Assembly (NCBI GenBank): GCA_964276025.1
Contig: CAXYDD010000002.1
Location: 186,001-250,000, forward strand
From: Porticoccus sp964276025
GTDB taxonomy: Bacteria; Pseudomonadota; Gammaproteobacteria; Pseudomonadales; Porticoccaceae
Length of the DNA stretch: 64,000 nucleotides
Reading direction: 5' to 3'
In this document: piece by piece, positions 43,896 to 53,599 of the stretch
Layout: the number at the start of each line of letters is the position of its first letter
Position numbering within the stretch: the stretch's first letter is position 1
Translations under genes and position numbers: made by a program
Notes under the pieces: model-generated
What the model saw: only the letters and a program-made list of their open reading frames with translations
The model's database searches: none
What the model was told of the DNA's origin: nothing

Positions 43896-45305
43896 ATGAA
43901 ACATACTGTTTGGATCGTTGATGATGACCAATCCGTTCGCTGGGTAATGGAGAAAGCTCTCTCAAGGGAGGGTATGCTAGTTAGCTGCTTTGAAAACGCG
44001 CAAGAACTTCTTGTTGAGCTCAGTAAAAAAACTCCAGACACGATGATAACTGATATAAGAATGCCTGGAATGAGTGGCTTAGAACTTTTAAAAAAAATTC
44101 ACTCTTCAAATCCAAATCTACCTATAATCATTACTACAGCCCACTCAGATTTAGATAGTGCCGTTTCTGCTTATCAGGGTGGTGCATTCGAATATTTACC
44201 AAAACCATTCGATCTTGAAGATTTAATAGCAGTAACACAACGTGCAATAAGCTTCACAAAAGATCAAAGAAAAGCTTGCGTTTCAGAGGTAGGTATTTCT
44301 GATAATCATAATGAAATAATCGGAGAAGCTCACTCTATGCAAGAGGTCTTTCGTGCTATCGGTAGACTATCAAAATCAAATATTACTGTCTTAATTAATG
44401 GCGATTCAGGTACAGGGAAAGAGCTTGTAGCAAAAGCGTTGCATGATAATAGTCCTCGTAGAGAAAACAAGTTTATTGCCCTAAATATGGCTGCTATTCC
44501 TCATGATTTAATAGAATCAGAGTTATTTGGACATGAAAAAGGTGCCTTTAGTGGGGCAAGTCAGCGTAGAGAAGGTCGTTTTCAACAAGCAAATGGTGGG
44601 ACTCTTTTTCTCGATGAAATAGGCGATATGCCTGCCGAGGCACAAACAAGACTGTTGCGAGTGCTCTCTAACGGGGAATTTTATCTAGTAGGGGGTCACA
44701 CACCAATAAAAGTTGATACTAGGATTATTGCAGCTACTCATCAAAATCTTGAAGAATTGGTAGTCAAAGATTTATTTAGAGAAGATCTTTTTCATCGCTT
44801 AAATGTTATCCGAATACATCTACCAAATCTTGTGGATCGTAGGGAGGATATCCCAAAATTATTAAGACATTTTTTAAATATAGCAGCAAAAGAATTGGGA
44901 TATGAAACAAAAATTCTCACAGATGAAACTATAGAATATCTAAGCATGCTTCCATGGCCTGGAAATGTAAGACAACTAGAAAATGTATGTCGATGGATAA
45001 CGGTCATGGCTCCAGGCATAGAGGTTCATATAGAAGACTTACCAGCTGAATTTCTCAATATATCAAATGACGTATCAAAAGACTCCGGATCATGGGAAGA
45101 GCATCTTAAGCAATGGGCTCAAAAAGAACTATCATCTGGAAATACTGTAATTATAGCCAGAGCAACAAGAACCTTAGAGAAAACTTTAATTGAAGCTGCA
45201 TTAACTAAAACTGGAGGCAGAAAAAGTAAAGCTGCAGAAATATTAGGTCTAGGTAGGAACACACTTACCCGAAAACTTAAAGAATTGGAAATAAACAGCG
45301 ACTAA
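43896..45305 (+). CDS. glnG: sigma-54-dependent response regulator NtrC (GlnG)
   Basis: NtrC, once phosphorylated, forms oligomers on enhancer sites and uses ATP to open sigma-54 promoters such as that of glnA. The 469-residue protein has a receiver domain with phospho-acceptor Asp53, an AAA+ domain with Walker A GDSGTGKE (169-176), the sigma-54-contact loop GAFSGA at 216-221 (usually GAFTGA), Walker B LFLDEIGDM, and a C-terminal Fis-type helix-turn-helix (KSKAAEILGLGRNTLTRKL). ATG at 43896 is the start; the frame extends further upstream inside ntrB without a family counterpart. Confidence 0.96.
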   Translation: MKHTVWIVDDDQSVRWVMEKALSREGMLVSCFENAQELLVELSKKTPDTMITDIRMPGMSGLELLKKIHSSNPNLPIIITTAHSDLDSAVSAYQGGAFEYLPKPFDLEDLIAVTQRAISFTKDQRKACVSEVGISDNHNEIIGEAHSMQEVFRAIGRLSKSNITVLINGDSGTGKELVAKALHDNSPRRENKFIALNMAAIPHDLIESELFGHEKGAFSGASQRREGRFQQANGGTLFLDEIGDMPAEAQTRLLRVLSNGEFYLVGGHTPIKVDTRIIAATHQNLEELVVKDLFREDLFHRLNVIRIHLPNLVDRREDIPKLLRHFLNIAAKELGYETKILTDETIEYLSMLPWPGNVRQLENVCRWITVMAPGIEVHIEDLPAEFLNISNDVSKDSGSWEEHLKQWAQKELSSGNTVIIARATRTLEKTLIEAALTKTGGRKSKAAEILGLGRNTLTRKLKELEINSD

Positions 45306-45320
45306 GCTTTAATAGATAAT

Positions 45321-45731
45321 TTATTCTTTTATAACTGGGAGACTCTGGTTCTGCCATTCCATCATACCTCCTCCTAGTCTTAATGTACTGAAACCTTCTT
45401 GTTGCAATTTTCGACCAACAGAGCCTGCATGCTGACTTTGCTTATCGGCAATTATAATTGCTTTTGTTCGGTGCTTTTCCAGTTCCGGTATTCTCTGGTT
45501 TAGCTTAGTATATGGAATATTAATTGCTCCTGCTATATGCCCTAAACTGAAATCTTTTGTCTCACGAACATCTAGGAGTATCGCTTCACCCGAATTTATC
45601 ATACGAGTAACCACATGTGGCGATATAGTTTTACCGCTTTTAGCGCGCTCATTAATTGCATATAAATAAATGAGGGTCATGAAAATACTTACAAGAACCC
45701 ATTGTTCGCTTATAAAGTCAAAAAATTCCAA
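45321..45731 (-). CDS. membrane-anchored rhodanese-like protein (YibN-like)
   Basis: The protein has an N-terminal membrane helix (WVLVSIFMTLIYLYAI) and one rhodanese-like domain (VVTRMINSGEAILLDVRETKDFSLGHI begins it, cut here as LLDVRETKDF and GHIAGAINIPYTKL). The active-site loop, which normally holds the catalytic cysteine, reads IIIADKQSQHAGS and has no cysteine; I see none in the rest of the domain. Sulfur transfer is therefore unlikely. The E. coli relative YibN sits in the same place next to gpmI and is of unclear function. I prefer the TTG start at 45731 with GGAG nine bases upstream; a TTG at 45776 would add 15 residues. Confidence 0.8.
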   Translation of the reverse strand: MEFFDFISEQWVLVSIFMTLIYLYAINERAKSGKTISPHVVTRMINSGEAILLDVRETKDFSLGHIAGAINIPYTKLNQRIPELEKHRTKAIIIADKQSQHAGSVGRKLQQEGFSTLRLGGGMMEWQNQSLPVIKE

Positions 45732-45898
45732 GGTGATTAGCTCCGATCGTTGTTTTTTATATATAAAATAGGACAAATATCTGTAAATTATACACAGCGA
45801 AACGATTAACAGGAAACCATCATTGGCGCTAATCGTTCTTTGGCGGTAATATCCTCATTATAAATCTATAAAAAAACTCAAACAGAGCCTTAAAATTT

Positions 45899-47443
45899 AT
45901 GAGTAAATCAAAAAAACCACTGTTACTTTTAATACTGGATGGATTTGGGTACAGCGAAAAAAAGAAGCACAACGCTATATATGCTGCTAAAACACCTATA
46001 TTAGACGGCTTATGGAATGGTTCCCCACATAGCTTAGTCAGTACGTCTGGTCCTGCGGTTGGTCTACCTGCAGGACAAATGGGTAACAGCGAAGTAGGTC
46101 ATGTGACTCTCGGATCAGGGAGAGTTTTGCACCAAAATCTTTCACAAATTAATAATTGTATTAAAAATGGTGATTTTTTTTCTAACCCTTCGTATGTAAA
46201 AGCTGTTGATAAGGCGATCGCCAATGATGCGGCGGTACATATTTTTGGTCTTCTTTCTGCAGGGGGAGTTCATAGTCATGAGGATCACATAAATAGTGCA
46301 ATCAAACTTGCAGCCAAAAGAGGTGCTAAAAAGATTTATTTGCATGCTTTTTTAGATGGAAGGGATACGCCACCAAGAAGTGCTGAAGAGTCAATTAAAA
46401 TAACAGAAGCTGTTTTTTTAGACTTAGGCGTAGGTAAAATTGCCAGTATATCTGGACGATTTTATGCAATGGATAGAGATAAAAGATGGGATCGTCTCGA
46501 AGCAGTATACAATATGCTCACAGATGACTGTTCTGAGCATAGTGCGGACAGCGCACTTGAAGCGCTGGATGACAGTTATAATTATACAGATAGCGATGAA
46601 TTTGTTTTGCCAACCAAAATTTCTATAATGGATCAAAAATCTACAATACTTGATGATGATGTAATTATTTTCATGAATTTTAGGCCAGATAGGGCTCGGC
46701 AAATAACTAACGCTTTTATTGATGATAATTTTACTGGATTCATCAGAAAGAAACGTCCAATATTAGCTGATTTTGTAATGACTACTCAATACTCAGATGA
46801 GATTGAGGCTCCAGTAGCATTTCCGCCGGAAGAAATTCGTAATTCACTAGGAGAATACTTAAGCAACCTTGATAAAACACAATTAAGAATTGCAGAGACT
46901 GAAAAATACGCTCATGTAACTTTTTTCTTCAGCGGCGGACAAGAAAATCTTTTCAAAGGAGAGTCACGAATACTAATTCCATCCCCAAAAGTTGAGACCT
47001 ATGACTTAATGCCAGAAATGAGTGCTTATGAGCTCACAGAAAATCTTATTGAGGCAATTAATAGCAAAGAATTTGATGTCATTATTTGTAACTATGCCAA
47101 CTGTGACCAAGTTGGTCACAGCGGTAAATTTAAAGCGGCGGCTAAAGCTGTAGAAGTGATTGATGAATGTATTGGTAAGCTGTTATTGGCAATTGAGAAT
47201 GTTAGCGGTCAGTGCTTGATAACTGCTGATCATGGTAATGTCGAGCAAATGTTCGATGAAGAGACTGGACAACCTCATACACAACACACTACTTTACCTG
47301 TTCCCCTGATATACGTAGGAGAAAAGAAAATATCACTAATTGAGCAGGGATCATTATCAGATGTCGCCCCAACAATTTTAGCACTTATGGATTTACCTCA
47401 GCCCAAGGAAATGACAGGTAAATCCTTAGTCAAGGATCACTAA
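45899..47443 (+). CDS. gpmI: 2,3-bisphosphoglycerate-independent phosphoglycerate mutase GpmI
   Basis: GpmI interconverts 3- and 2-phosphoglycerate in glycolysis and gluconeogenesis with two manganese ions. The 514-residue protein belongs to the alkaline phosphatase superfamily: LLILDGFGYSE with the first metal Asp, the phosphorylated Ser64 in GQMGNSEVGH, FLDGRDTPPRSA, SGRFYAMDRDKRWDR, NFRPDRARQ and the C-terminal TADHGNVEQM with metal ligands. It starts the gpmI-envC-ctpA cluster, divergent from the rhodanese gene. Confidence 0.98.
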   Translation: MSKSKKPLLLLILDGFGYSEKKKHNAIYAAKTPILDGLWNGSPHSLVSTSGPAVGLPAGQMGNSEVGHVTLGSGRVLHQNLSQINNCIKNGDFFSNPSYVKAVDKAIANDAAVHIFGLLSAGGVHSHEDHINSAIKLAAKRGAKKIYLHAFLDGRDTPPRSAEESIKITEAVFLDLGVGKIASISGRFYAMDRDKRWDRLEAVYNMLTDDCSEHSADSALEALDDSYNYTDSDEFVLPTKISIMDQKSTILDDDVIIFMNFRPDRARQITNAFIDDNFTGFIRKKRPILADFVMTTQYSDEIEAPVAFPPEEIRNSLGEYLSNLDKTQLRIAETEKYAHVTFFFSGGQENLFKGESRILIPSPKVETYDLMPEMSAYELTENLIEAINSKEFDVIICNYANCDQVGHSGKFKAAAKAVEVIDECIGKLLLAIENVSGQCLITADHGNVEQMFDEETGQPHTQHTTLPVPLIYVGEKKISLIEQGSLSDVAPTILALMDLPQPKEMTGKSLVKDH

Positions 47444-47457
47444 TAAAATACTAATTG

Positions 47458-48603
47458 ATGGTGATGCATTTAATGCGATATTTAATTTCAAGAATATTTA
47501 TTACTCTCATTTTCATTACACCTATATTGGCTGAGGAAAAAAATGATGTAAATAAACTAAGTAACGAAATTTTTAATCTTAAAAAGTCTCTGGCAGGGCA
47601 TGGAGAAACTCAAGCATCACTAAATAATCAGTTACAAGAAACCGAGCTATCCCTTGCAAAAATAAGTAGCAAGATAAAAGTTTTCGAAAAGAATATAGGT
47701 ACACTAAATCTCAGAATTGAAAAGCTAAATAAACAAAAAAATAATTTAACAACATCCTTAAAGAAACAAAAATCTCTGATAAAAAATTATATTGAATTTC
47801 TTCATCTTCAAGGTGTTGAAGAACCAATAAAGCTTATTTTAAACCAACAAAATCCAAAAAATATTAATCGAATACTTGAGTATTATAATTACTTCATAAA
47901 TGCTAGAAATGAAAAAATCAACGACTATAGAGAAAAAATCAAAGAGCTTAATATTATCCAAGAGTCAATCTCAAACCAAAAAATAGAATTAATAAGAAAT
48001 CGATCTGAACTTAAAGAGAAAAAAAGTAGCTTCTTGTCATTACAGAGTGCAAGAACATTAACTATAAAAAAACTTAATAGTAAAATTCATACTTCACAGC
48101 TTAAACTAGCTTTATATAATAATCAGAAAGCTAGCCTAGAAAATTTATTAAGAAAAAAAGCATACGCATTAAATAATTTTCCTAGTGCTTTCTCAAAAAA
48201 TAATTTTTATGGGAGCAAAGGTAAGCTCCCCTGGCCTGTGAATGTAAATCCAAGTAATAAGTATGACCTAAAGTCAAATTCTTCGATGCACTCAAAAGGT
48301 TGGCTTCTAAAGACTAATTCGGGATCTCCAGTTAGAGTTGTTCATGATGGTAAAATCGTATTTGCTAATTATCTTAAGGGTCACGGTCTTTTAATTATAG
48401 TTAATCATGGTGATGGCTTCATGACACTTTATGCTCACAACCAATTTCTTTTAAAAAAAATGGGTGACTGGGTATTGAAAGGTGAGAATATCGCGAGAGT
48501 AGGAAACACCGGTGGTCTTGATGAGCATGCACTTTACTTTGAAGTGAGAAAAAATGGGAAGCCCTCAAATCCGAAATTTTGGCTTCTAAGTAAGAATTAC
48601 TAG
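47458..48603 (+). CDS. envC: murein hydrolase activator EnvC
   Basis: EnvC activates the septal amidases AmiA/AmiB under FtsEX control so that daughter cells can separate. The roughly 381-residue protein has a signal peptide (ending near LAEE), long coiled coils (about 30-100 and 140-220), and a C-terminal LytM/M23 domain (about 275-380). In the LytM domain the zinc-binding residues of active enzymes are not kept: the HxxxD position reads HSKGWLL and the HxH position reads HALYF. This degeneracy is the hallmark of EnvC-type activators. Start uncertain among ATG 47458, 47464 and 47473. Lies between gpmI and ctpA. Confidence 0.93.
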   Translation: MVMHLMRYLISRIFITLIFITPILAEEKNDVNKLSNEIFNLKKSLAGHGETQASLNNQLQETELSLAKISSKIKVFEKNIGTLNLRIEKLNKQKNNLTTSLKKQKSLIKNYIEFLHLQGVEEPIKLILNQQNPKNINRILEYYNYFINARNEKINDYREKIKELNIIQESISNQKIELIRNRSELKEKKSSFLSLQSARTLTIKKLNSKIHTSQLKLALYNNQKASLENLLRKKAYALNNFPSAFSKNNFYGSKGKLPWPVNVNPSNKYDLKSNSSMHSKGWLLKTNSGSPVRVVHDGKIVFANYLKGHGLLIIVNHGDGFMTLYAHNQFLLKKMGDWVLKGENIARVGNTGGLDEHALYFEVRKNGKPSNPKFWLLSKNY

Positions 48604-48673
48604 ATTGATATTAATGATATATAGTAATAGTGGTAACTTAAAACCTTAGTGTATAAAAATTAAGAGTGAGATT

Positions 48674-49951
48674 ATGTCTACTTCAAGATGTACAGTATTG
48701 TCATTTATTGTATTTTTTTTATCCCATGCTTTTTCTATTACTTCATATGCAAACACCAGTCAACAAAGTGGTCTAGTTCCCCTTGAAGAGTTACGTTACT
48801 TTACTCAAGCATTTGAAAGAATTAAGAAAGAGCATATAGAAAAAATAAATGATAAAGAATTGCTGGAAATGGCAATAGAGGGTCTACTTAGTACCTTAGA
48901 TCCGCATTCAGCGTATTTGGATAAAAATACCTTTTCTCTTTTACAAGAAAAAACTACCGGAAAGTTTGAGGGGCTTGGGATTGAAATTAGCCAAGAGAAT
49001 GGTGCTCTTAGAGTTATATCGCCAATTGATGGCTCACCAGCCTATAAAGCAGGAGTTTTACCTGGAGACTTGATTATCAAGCTCAATGACAGCAATGTAC
49101 AAAGCATGTCGTTCAACGAAGCAATCAAATTAATGAGAGGGCCAAAAGGATCCATATTATCCTTAACTATCCTTAGGTCTCAGGTGGATGGAACAATTGA
49201 AATCAATATTGAACGAGATATCATCGAAATTGACAGTGTTCGCACCAAAATACTTGAATCCGATATAGCTTATATCCGTATTGCACAATTTCAAGAAAAT
49301 ACTGGTATGCAGTTTAAAAAATTATTGAGCAACCTATATGTTAATGATATCTCCCCCAAAGGCTTGATTATAGATCTACGAAATAATCCAGGTGGTCTGC
49401 TAACAAGCTCAATAGAAGTTGTGGATTCAATTTTAGATAAAGGGCTAATTGTATACACTGAGGGCCGGTCTGCGACATCAAACAAAAAATATTATGCTTC
49501 TGTTGGGGATGATTTAAATGGCTTACCAATAGTAGTTTTAATAAATGAAGGCTCTGCATCTGCATCAGAAATCGTTGCAGGTGCGCTACAAGATCATAAT
49601 CGTGCACTCATACTGGGTACTTCAAGTTTTGGTAAAGGATCTGTACAAACAATATTTCCATTAGGAGCCGATCGTGGGCTTAAGCTTACTACTGCAAGAT
49701 ATTTCACTCCAAATGGGACCTCAATTCAAGGAGCTGGTATATCTCCAGATATCGCAATCGAACCAGCAGAAATAAAGATACGAAAAAGTAAAACAAAAAT
49801 CAAAGAAGAAAATTTATTAGGACACCTTAGTAATCCAGTAAAGGTAAAGGGCGCGGTTGACGAAAAAGAAGTGGGGGTAATAGACGACAATCAATTATAC
49901 GACGCTATAAATTTATTAAAAGGGTTGCATATATTAAATAAAAAAACTTAG
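48674..49951 (+). CDS. ctpA: carboxyl-terminal processing protease CtpA (S41)
   Basis: CtpA-type proteases are periplasmic Ser/Lys peptidases; in Pseudomonas CtpA degrades peptidoglycan hydrolases with its partner LbcA. The 425-residue protein has a signal peptide (residues 1-27), an N-terminal helical region with LSTLDPHSAYLD, one PDZ domain (about 95-175), and the S41 domain with DLRNNPGGLL, the GSASASE serine motif at about 293-299 and the catalytic lysine in SFGKGSVQT. Placed directly after envC, it fits a role in controlling cell-wall hydrolases. Confidence 0.94.
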   Translation: MSTSRCTVLSFIVFFLSHAFSITSYANTSQQSGLVPLEELRYFTQAFERIKKEHIEKINDKELLEMAIEGLLSTLDPHSAYLDKNTFSLLQEKTTGKFEGLGIEISQENGALRVISPIDGSPAYKAGVLPGDLIIKLNDSNVQSMSFNEAIKLMRGPKGSILSLTILRSQVDGTIEINIERDIIEIDSVRTKILESDIAYIRIAQFQENTGMQFKKLLSNLYVNDISPKGLIIDLRNNPGGLLTSSIEVVDSILDKGLIVYTEGRSATSNKKYYASVGDDLNGLPIVVLINEGSASASEIVAGALQDHNRALILGTSSFGKGSVQTIFPLGADRGLKLTTARYFTPNGTSIQGAGISPDIAIEPAEIKIRKSKTKIKEENLLGHLSNPVKVKGAVDEKEVGVIDDNQLYDAINLLKGLHILNKKT

Positions 49952-49983
49952 CCTAGAGCAACTCTATAATATAGTTTTTGGTA

Positions 49984-50757
49984 TTAAAGTCTCACTTCGA
50001 TACCTTGTTTTGCCATATAAGTCTTGGCTTCGTTAATTGTAAATTCACCGAAATGAAAAATACTAGCAGCTAGAACTGCATCAGCCTGTCCCTGAAGAAT
50101 CCCCTCAGCTAAATGCTTTAGATTGCCTGCTCCTCCTGAAGCAATAATAGGAATATCAACTTCTAAGCTAACTGCTTTTGTGAGTTCTATATTAAAACCA
50201 TTTTTAGTTCCATCGTTATCCATGCTAGTCAGTAAAATTTCACCTGCTCCATATCTGGCCATCTTATTTGTCCAATTCAATACGTCAATTCCTGTGATAT
50301 TTCTTCCGCCATGAGTAAAAACTTCCCATTTTATGGGTTCATCATTAGAACTGGTTTGCTTAGCATCAATAGCCACAACAATGCATTGAGAGCCAAACCG
50401 ATCAGCAGCAGCGCGTACGAATTCTGGATTTTTTACAGCAGCTGAATTGATACTTACCTTATCAGCACCTGCGTTGAGCAAATTCCTTATGTCCGTCAGG
50501 TTTCTCACACCACCACCCACTGTAAGAGGAATAAATACCTCACTTGCCATTCGTTCTACTGTATTTATTATAGTATCTCGGCCTTCATGGCTAGCTGTGA
50601 TATCTAAAAAGGTAATTTCATCCGCACCTTCCTGATTGTATCGTTTAGCCACCTCTATAGGATCACCAGCATCTCTTATATCTACGAATTGGACACCCTT
50701 AACCACCCGACCTCTGTCAACATCAAGACAAGGGATAATTCTTTTTGCTAATGTCAT
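49984..50757 (-). CDS. hisF: imidazole glycerol phosphate synthase subunit HisF
   Basis: HisF is the cyclase half of imidazole glycerol phosphate synthase and uses ammonia from the glutaminase HisH. The 257-residue TIM-barrel protein has the catalytic Asp11 in CLDVDRGRVVKG, PLTVGGGVRN, the second catalytic Asp near residue 130 in VVAIDAK, and IIASGGAGN. It stands alone here; hisB, hisH and hisA, which precede it in Pseudomonas, are absent from this window. Confidence 0.97.
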   Translation of the reverse strand: MTLAKRIIPCLDVDRGRVVKGVQFVDIRDAGDPIEVAKRYNQEGADEITFLDITASHEGRDTIINTVERMASEVFIPLTVGGGVRNLTDIRNLLNAGADKVSINSAAVKNPEFVRAAADRFGSQCIVVAIDAKQTSSNDEPIKWEVFTHGGRNITGIDVLNWTNKMARYGAGEILLTSMDNDGTKNGFNIELTKAVSLEVDIPIIASGGAGNLKHLAEGILQGQADAVLAASIFHFGEFTINEAKTYMAKQGIEVRL

Positions 50758-50821
50758 AAAATAACCTTAATTGTATTGACGACCAAAAAATATCACGAGC
50801 ATAAATAACTATGAACTAATA

Positions 50822-51415
50822 CTAATCTTTATCAAAAAGATGTCCTAATTTCCCAGCTTTTACTGCCAAATATGCTTCATTATGTGGGTTTTGTCCTGTC
50901 TGGATTGGTAGTCGTTCAGATACAATAATCCCCATATCTTTAAGCGCCTGAACTTTTTTAGGATTATTCGTGAGCAGCCTAACATCGCCTATACCAAGAT
51001 GATTAAAAATAGATTCGCAGGCACTATAATCTCTAGCATCTGGATCAAAGCCTAGCTGCTCATTCGCCTCAACTGTATCTGCACCCTCATCTTGAAGATG
51101 GTATGCTTTAATTTTATTGAGTAAACCAATACCTCTTCCTTCTTGACGAAGATATACTATAGCTCCTATTTGTTCCTGAGCAATAAGACGCATAGACTCC
51201 TCGAGCTGAGATCCACAATCACATCGCAGGCTAAATAAAGAATCACCTGTTAAGCATTCAGAATGGATTCTCACTAATACTCGCTTATGGGAAGATACTG
51301 AACCTAGGGTTAAAGCAATATGTTCTTTTTTTTCAATATCATCAAAAAAACCATGTAGCTTAAAAGTTCCCCATTTAGTAGGTAGCTCTGAGCTTTGTAT
51401 AAAATTTAATGGCAC
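50822..51415 (-). CDS. ribA: GTP cyclohydrolase II RibA
   Basis: RibA opens GTP, the first step of riboflavin synthesis. The 197-residue protein has the zinc-binding cysteines Cys54, Cys65 and Cys67 (CLTGDSLFSLRCDCG) at the same positions as in E. coli, plus RQEGRGIGLLNKIKAY and LLTNNPKKV. All catalytic elements are present, so this is the active enzyme, in contrast to the degenerate second half of RibBA. The start is GTG at 51415. Confidence 0.97.
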   Translation of the reverse strand: MPLNFIQSSELPTKWGTFKLHGFFDDIEKKEHIALTLGSVSSHKRVLVRIHSECLTGDSLFSLRCDCGSQLEESMRLIAQEQIGAIVYLRQEGRGIGLLNKIKAYHLQDEGADTVEANEQLGFDPDARDYSACESIFNHLGIGDVRLLTNNPKKVQALKDMGIIVSERLPIQTGQNPHNEAYLAVKAGKLGHLFDKD

Positions 51416-51521
51416 AACTTACTCCGAATAGCCTAATTTAGGGACAGTTATTTTAACTATGATACATAACGAGTAAAGAACTTTACATTTATAATCACTT
51501 AGAATTAATGAGTTTTCGTTT

Positions 51522-52004
51522 TTATAAAATTTTCATAGCTAAATACAAAACTATGGCAGTAAAACCACCGGCTAATAAATCATCTGCCATGATGCCTATA
51601 CCCCCAGATACATTTTTATCTAGCCAGCTTATAGGCCAAGGTTTCAATATATCAAAAAATCTAAATATCAAAAAACTTGCAAGAATCCAACCCCAAGAAA
51701 CTGGGACTAAAATCATAGCTAACCATATTCCAACTATTTCATCCCATACAATTCCACTATGGTCATGAACATTTAGATCGCGCGCAGTTTTTCCACAAAT
51801 ATATATTCCAGTCAGAGCTGCAGCTACTGTAATAATAATATAAGCAACTAATGATAGCTTTACTAAAAAAATCCAAATCAAAATGCCTAATAAAGTTCCT
51901 GCTGTTCCAGGTGCCTTGGCAAATAAACCACTACCAAAACCAAATGCTAAAAAATGAATTGGGTTACTCAAGAGTTTCCTAAAAGTGGGGCTAACTATAT
52001 TCAT
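51522..52004 (-). CDS. pgpA: phosphatidylglycerophosphatase A
   Basis: PgpA dephosphorylates phosphatidylglycerophosphate to phosphatidylglycerol in the inner membrane. The 160-residue protein has the family start FGSGLFAKAPGTAGTLLGI (residues 18-36), several membrane helices, the acidic motif HDHSGIVWDEIVG, and a final helix preceded by MADDLLAGG. It follows thiL after about 60 bases, the usual nusB-thiL-pgpA order. Confidence 0.95.
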   Translation of the reverse strand: MNIVSPTFRKLLSNPIHFLAFGFGSGLFAKAPGTAGTLLGILIWIFLVKLSLVAYIIITVAAALTGIYICGKTARDLNVHDHSGIVWDEIVGIWLAMILVPVSWGWILASFLIFRFFDILKPWPISWLDKNVSGGIGIMADDLLAGGFTAIVLYLAMKIL

Positions 52005-52065
52005 TCATTATTCTCTTTTTTAGTAAAAATATTTTTGAGTATGTCAAAATTAATATCGATGATTT

Positions 52066-53055
52066 TCAAAAATGCTGGTAGCCAGATTTGGTTATATTCA
52101 ATAATTCTCCTTGGTCATCGTAACAGCGTATTCCTGAGTTTATGGAAACCTGACCGATACAACATGCTTGTATTTTTTTCGAGGCTATCATTCTCTCTAA
52201 GAGGGCAACATGTTTTTTTGGAACAGTAAAACATAACTCATAGTCATCACCACCGGATAGAACCCATTTTTGAATTAATTTATGATCTGCTATATCTGTT
52301 AAAAAATTTGCGTATGGTATGCACTTAAATTCAATATTGGCTCCATATAGCTTAGAGTTAAGGATATGACTAAGGTCTGCAATTAGTCCATCTGAAATAT
52401 CTATTGCTGAAGATGCGATATTTTGCAAAAGGATACCCTCTTTTATTCTTGGTTCTGGTCGATAAAATTTATTATGTAGCCGGTCGATTAGATTCTTTGG
52501 CAGAGGGGTGGTTGAATTAAGTGATTTTTCAAAAAGAGAAACAGCTGCGGCAGCTTCTCCAAGTGAGCCTGTCACATAAATATAGTCGCCTTCTTTAACA
52601 CCACTCCTTTTTATGGCTTTACCCTTATCAACAGTTCCAAATACTTGGATAGTTATTGATAAAGGACCCGCTGTCAGATCACCACCAACCAAAGTACAGC
52701 CAAATTCTATAGCATCGCTCTCAAGTGCTTTGGAAAATCTAGAAATCCACTCTTCATTAGCTGTCTGAAGAGTTAATGCAAGAGTAAACCAATGAGGATC
52801 TGCTCCCATAGCTGCGATATCACTGAGGTTAACTCTCAAAGAGCGCTGTGCAATATCACTAGGAGAAGAGTTTGATGGAAAATGTATTGTTTCAACCAAT
52901 GTATCTACAGTGGTTACGAGTTGCTTATCTGAGGGTATATCTAAGATAGCGCAATCATCCCCCACTCCTAGAGACACCCCTTTGCTTTTACCCAAAGTAG
53001 AAAAATATTTTTCTATTATTGAAAATTCATTTAATGAAGCTTTTCTAAAACTCAT
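52066..53055 (-). CDS. thiL: thiamine-monophosphate kinase ThiL
   Basis: ThiL phosphorylates thiamine monophosphate to the cofactor thiamine diphosphate. The 329-residue protein has the N-terminal GVGDDCAIL, DTLVETIHFP, NLSDIAAMGADP, VGGDLTAGP, SGSLGEAAAA-like (TGSLGEAAAAV) and AIDISDGLIADLSH motifs, then SGGDDYELCF near residue 268. These are the metal and nucleotide sites of the AIR-synthase fold. It sits between nusB and pgpA. Confidence 0.96.
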   Translation of the reverse strand: MSFRKASLNEFSIIEKYFSTLGKSKGVSLGVGDDCAILDIPSDKQLVTTVDTLVETIHFPSNSSPSDIAQRSLRVNLSDIAAMGADPHWFTLALTLQTANEEWISRFSKALESDAIEFGCTLVGGDLTAGPLSITIQVFGTVDKGKAIKRSGVKEGDYIYVTGSLGEAAAAVSLFEKSLNSTTPLPKNLIDRLHNKFYRPEPRIKEGILLQNIASSAIDISDGLIADLSHILNSKLYGANIEFKCIPYANFLTDIADHKLIQKWVLSGGDDYELCFTVPKKHVALLERMIASKKIQACCIGQVSINSGIRCYDDQGELLNITKSGYQHF

Positions 53056-53141
53056 AAATTTGACTTTTTGTATTTCAATATGACTAAAGATAGCACTTTT
53101 TTACTCTGGTAAATGCTACTTCCTAAAGATTATAAGGTCCA

Positions 53142-53585
53142 CTATTTAGAACGTTTCATATTATTGATTTCAATAGCACGTTTTTTAAGTGCCACCATAT
53201 CAAGAATTCCATTAATATATTTATAGCTATCAGTGGGCCCAAATTTTTTAGCTAAATTTACTGACTCATTAATCGCTACCTTATAGGGAATATCGATTCT
53301 GAAACATAACTCATATGAGCCAATTCTTAAAATTACCCTAGATATAAGGTCTAAGTTCGAAGATTTTCGATCAAGGTATTCTTCATAGGCGACATCCACC
53401 TCATCTAGTTTGCCTATAATGCCGTAAAGTAATTCTTTAAAAAATTCAGTATCTACCTTATTCATATTATTGTTAGCTGAAAACTCTGCTTCTACAACAC
53501 TAGCTTCTGTACCTGATACCGACTCTTGATACAGGGCTTGAACCAGGAGCTCTCTAGCTTTTTTTCTAGTGGAAGGTAAAAACAT
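53142..53585 (-). CDS. nusB: transcription antitermination factor NusB
   Basis: NusB binds boxA RNA with S10 and is part of the rRNA antitermination complex. The 147-residue all-helical protein has the family segments RKKARELLVQALYQ at the N-terminus, ELLYGIIG, LRIGSYEL and AINESVNLAKKFG, and ends in a basic tail. It lies 14 bases after ribH, the conserved ribH-nusB pair. Confidence 0.95.
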   Translation of the reverse strand: MFLPSTRKKARELLVQALYQESVSGTEASVVEAEFSANNNMNKVDTEFFKELLYGIIGKLDEVDVAYEEYLDRKSSNLDLISRVILRIGSYELCFRIDIPYKVAINESVNLAKKFGPTDSYKYINGILDMVALKKRAIEINNMKRSK

Positions 53586-53599
53586 CGAGGTTCCTTTAA

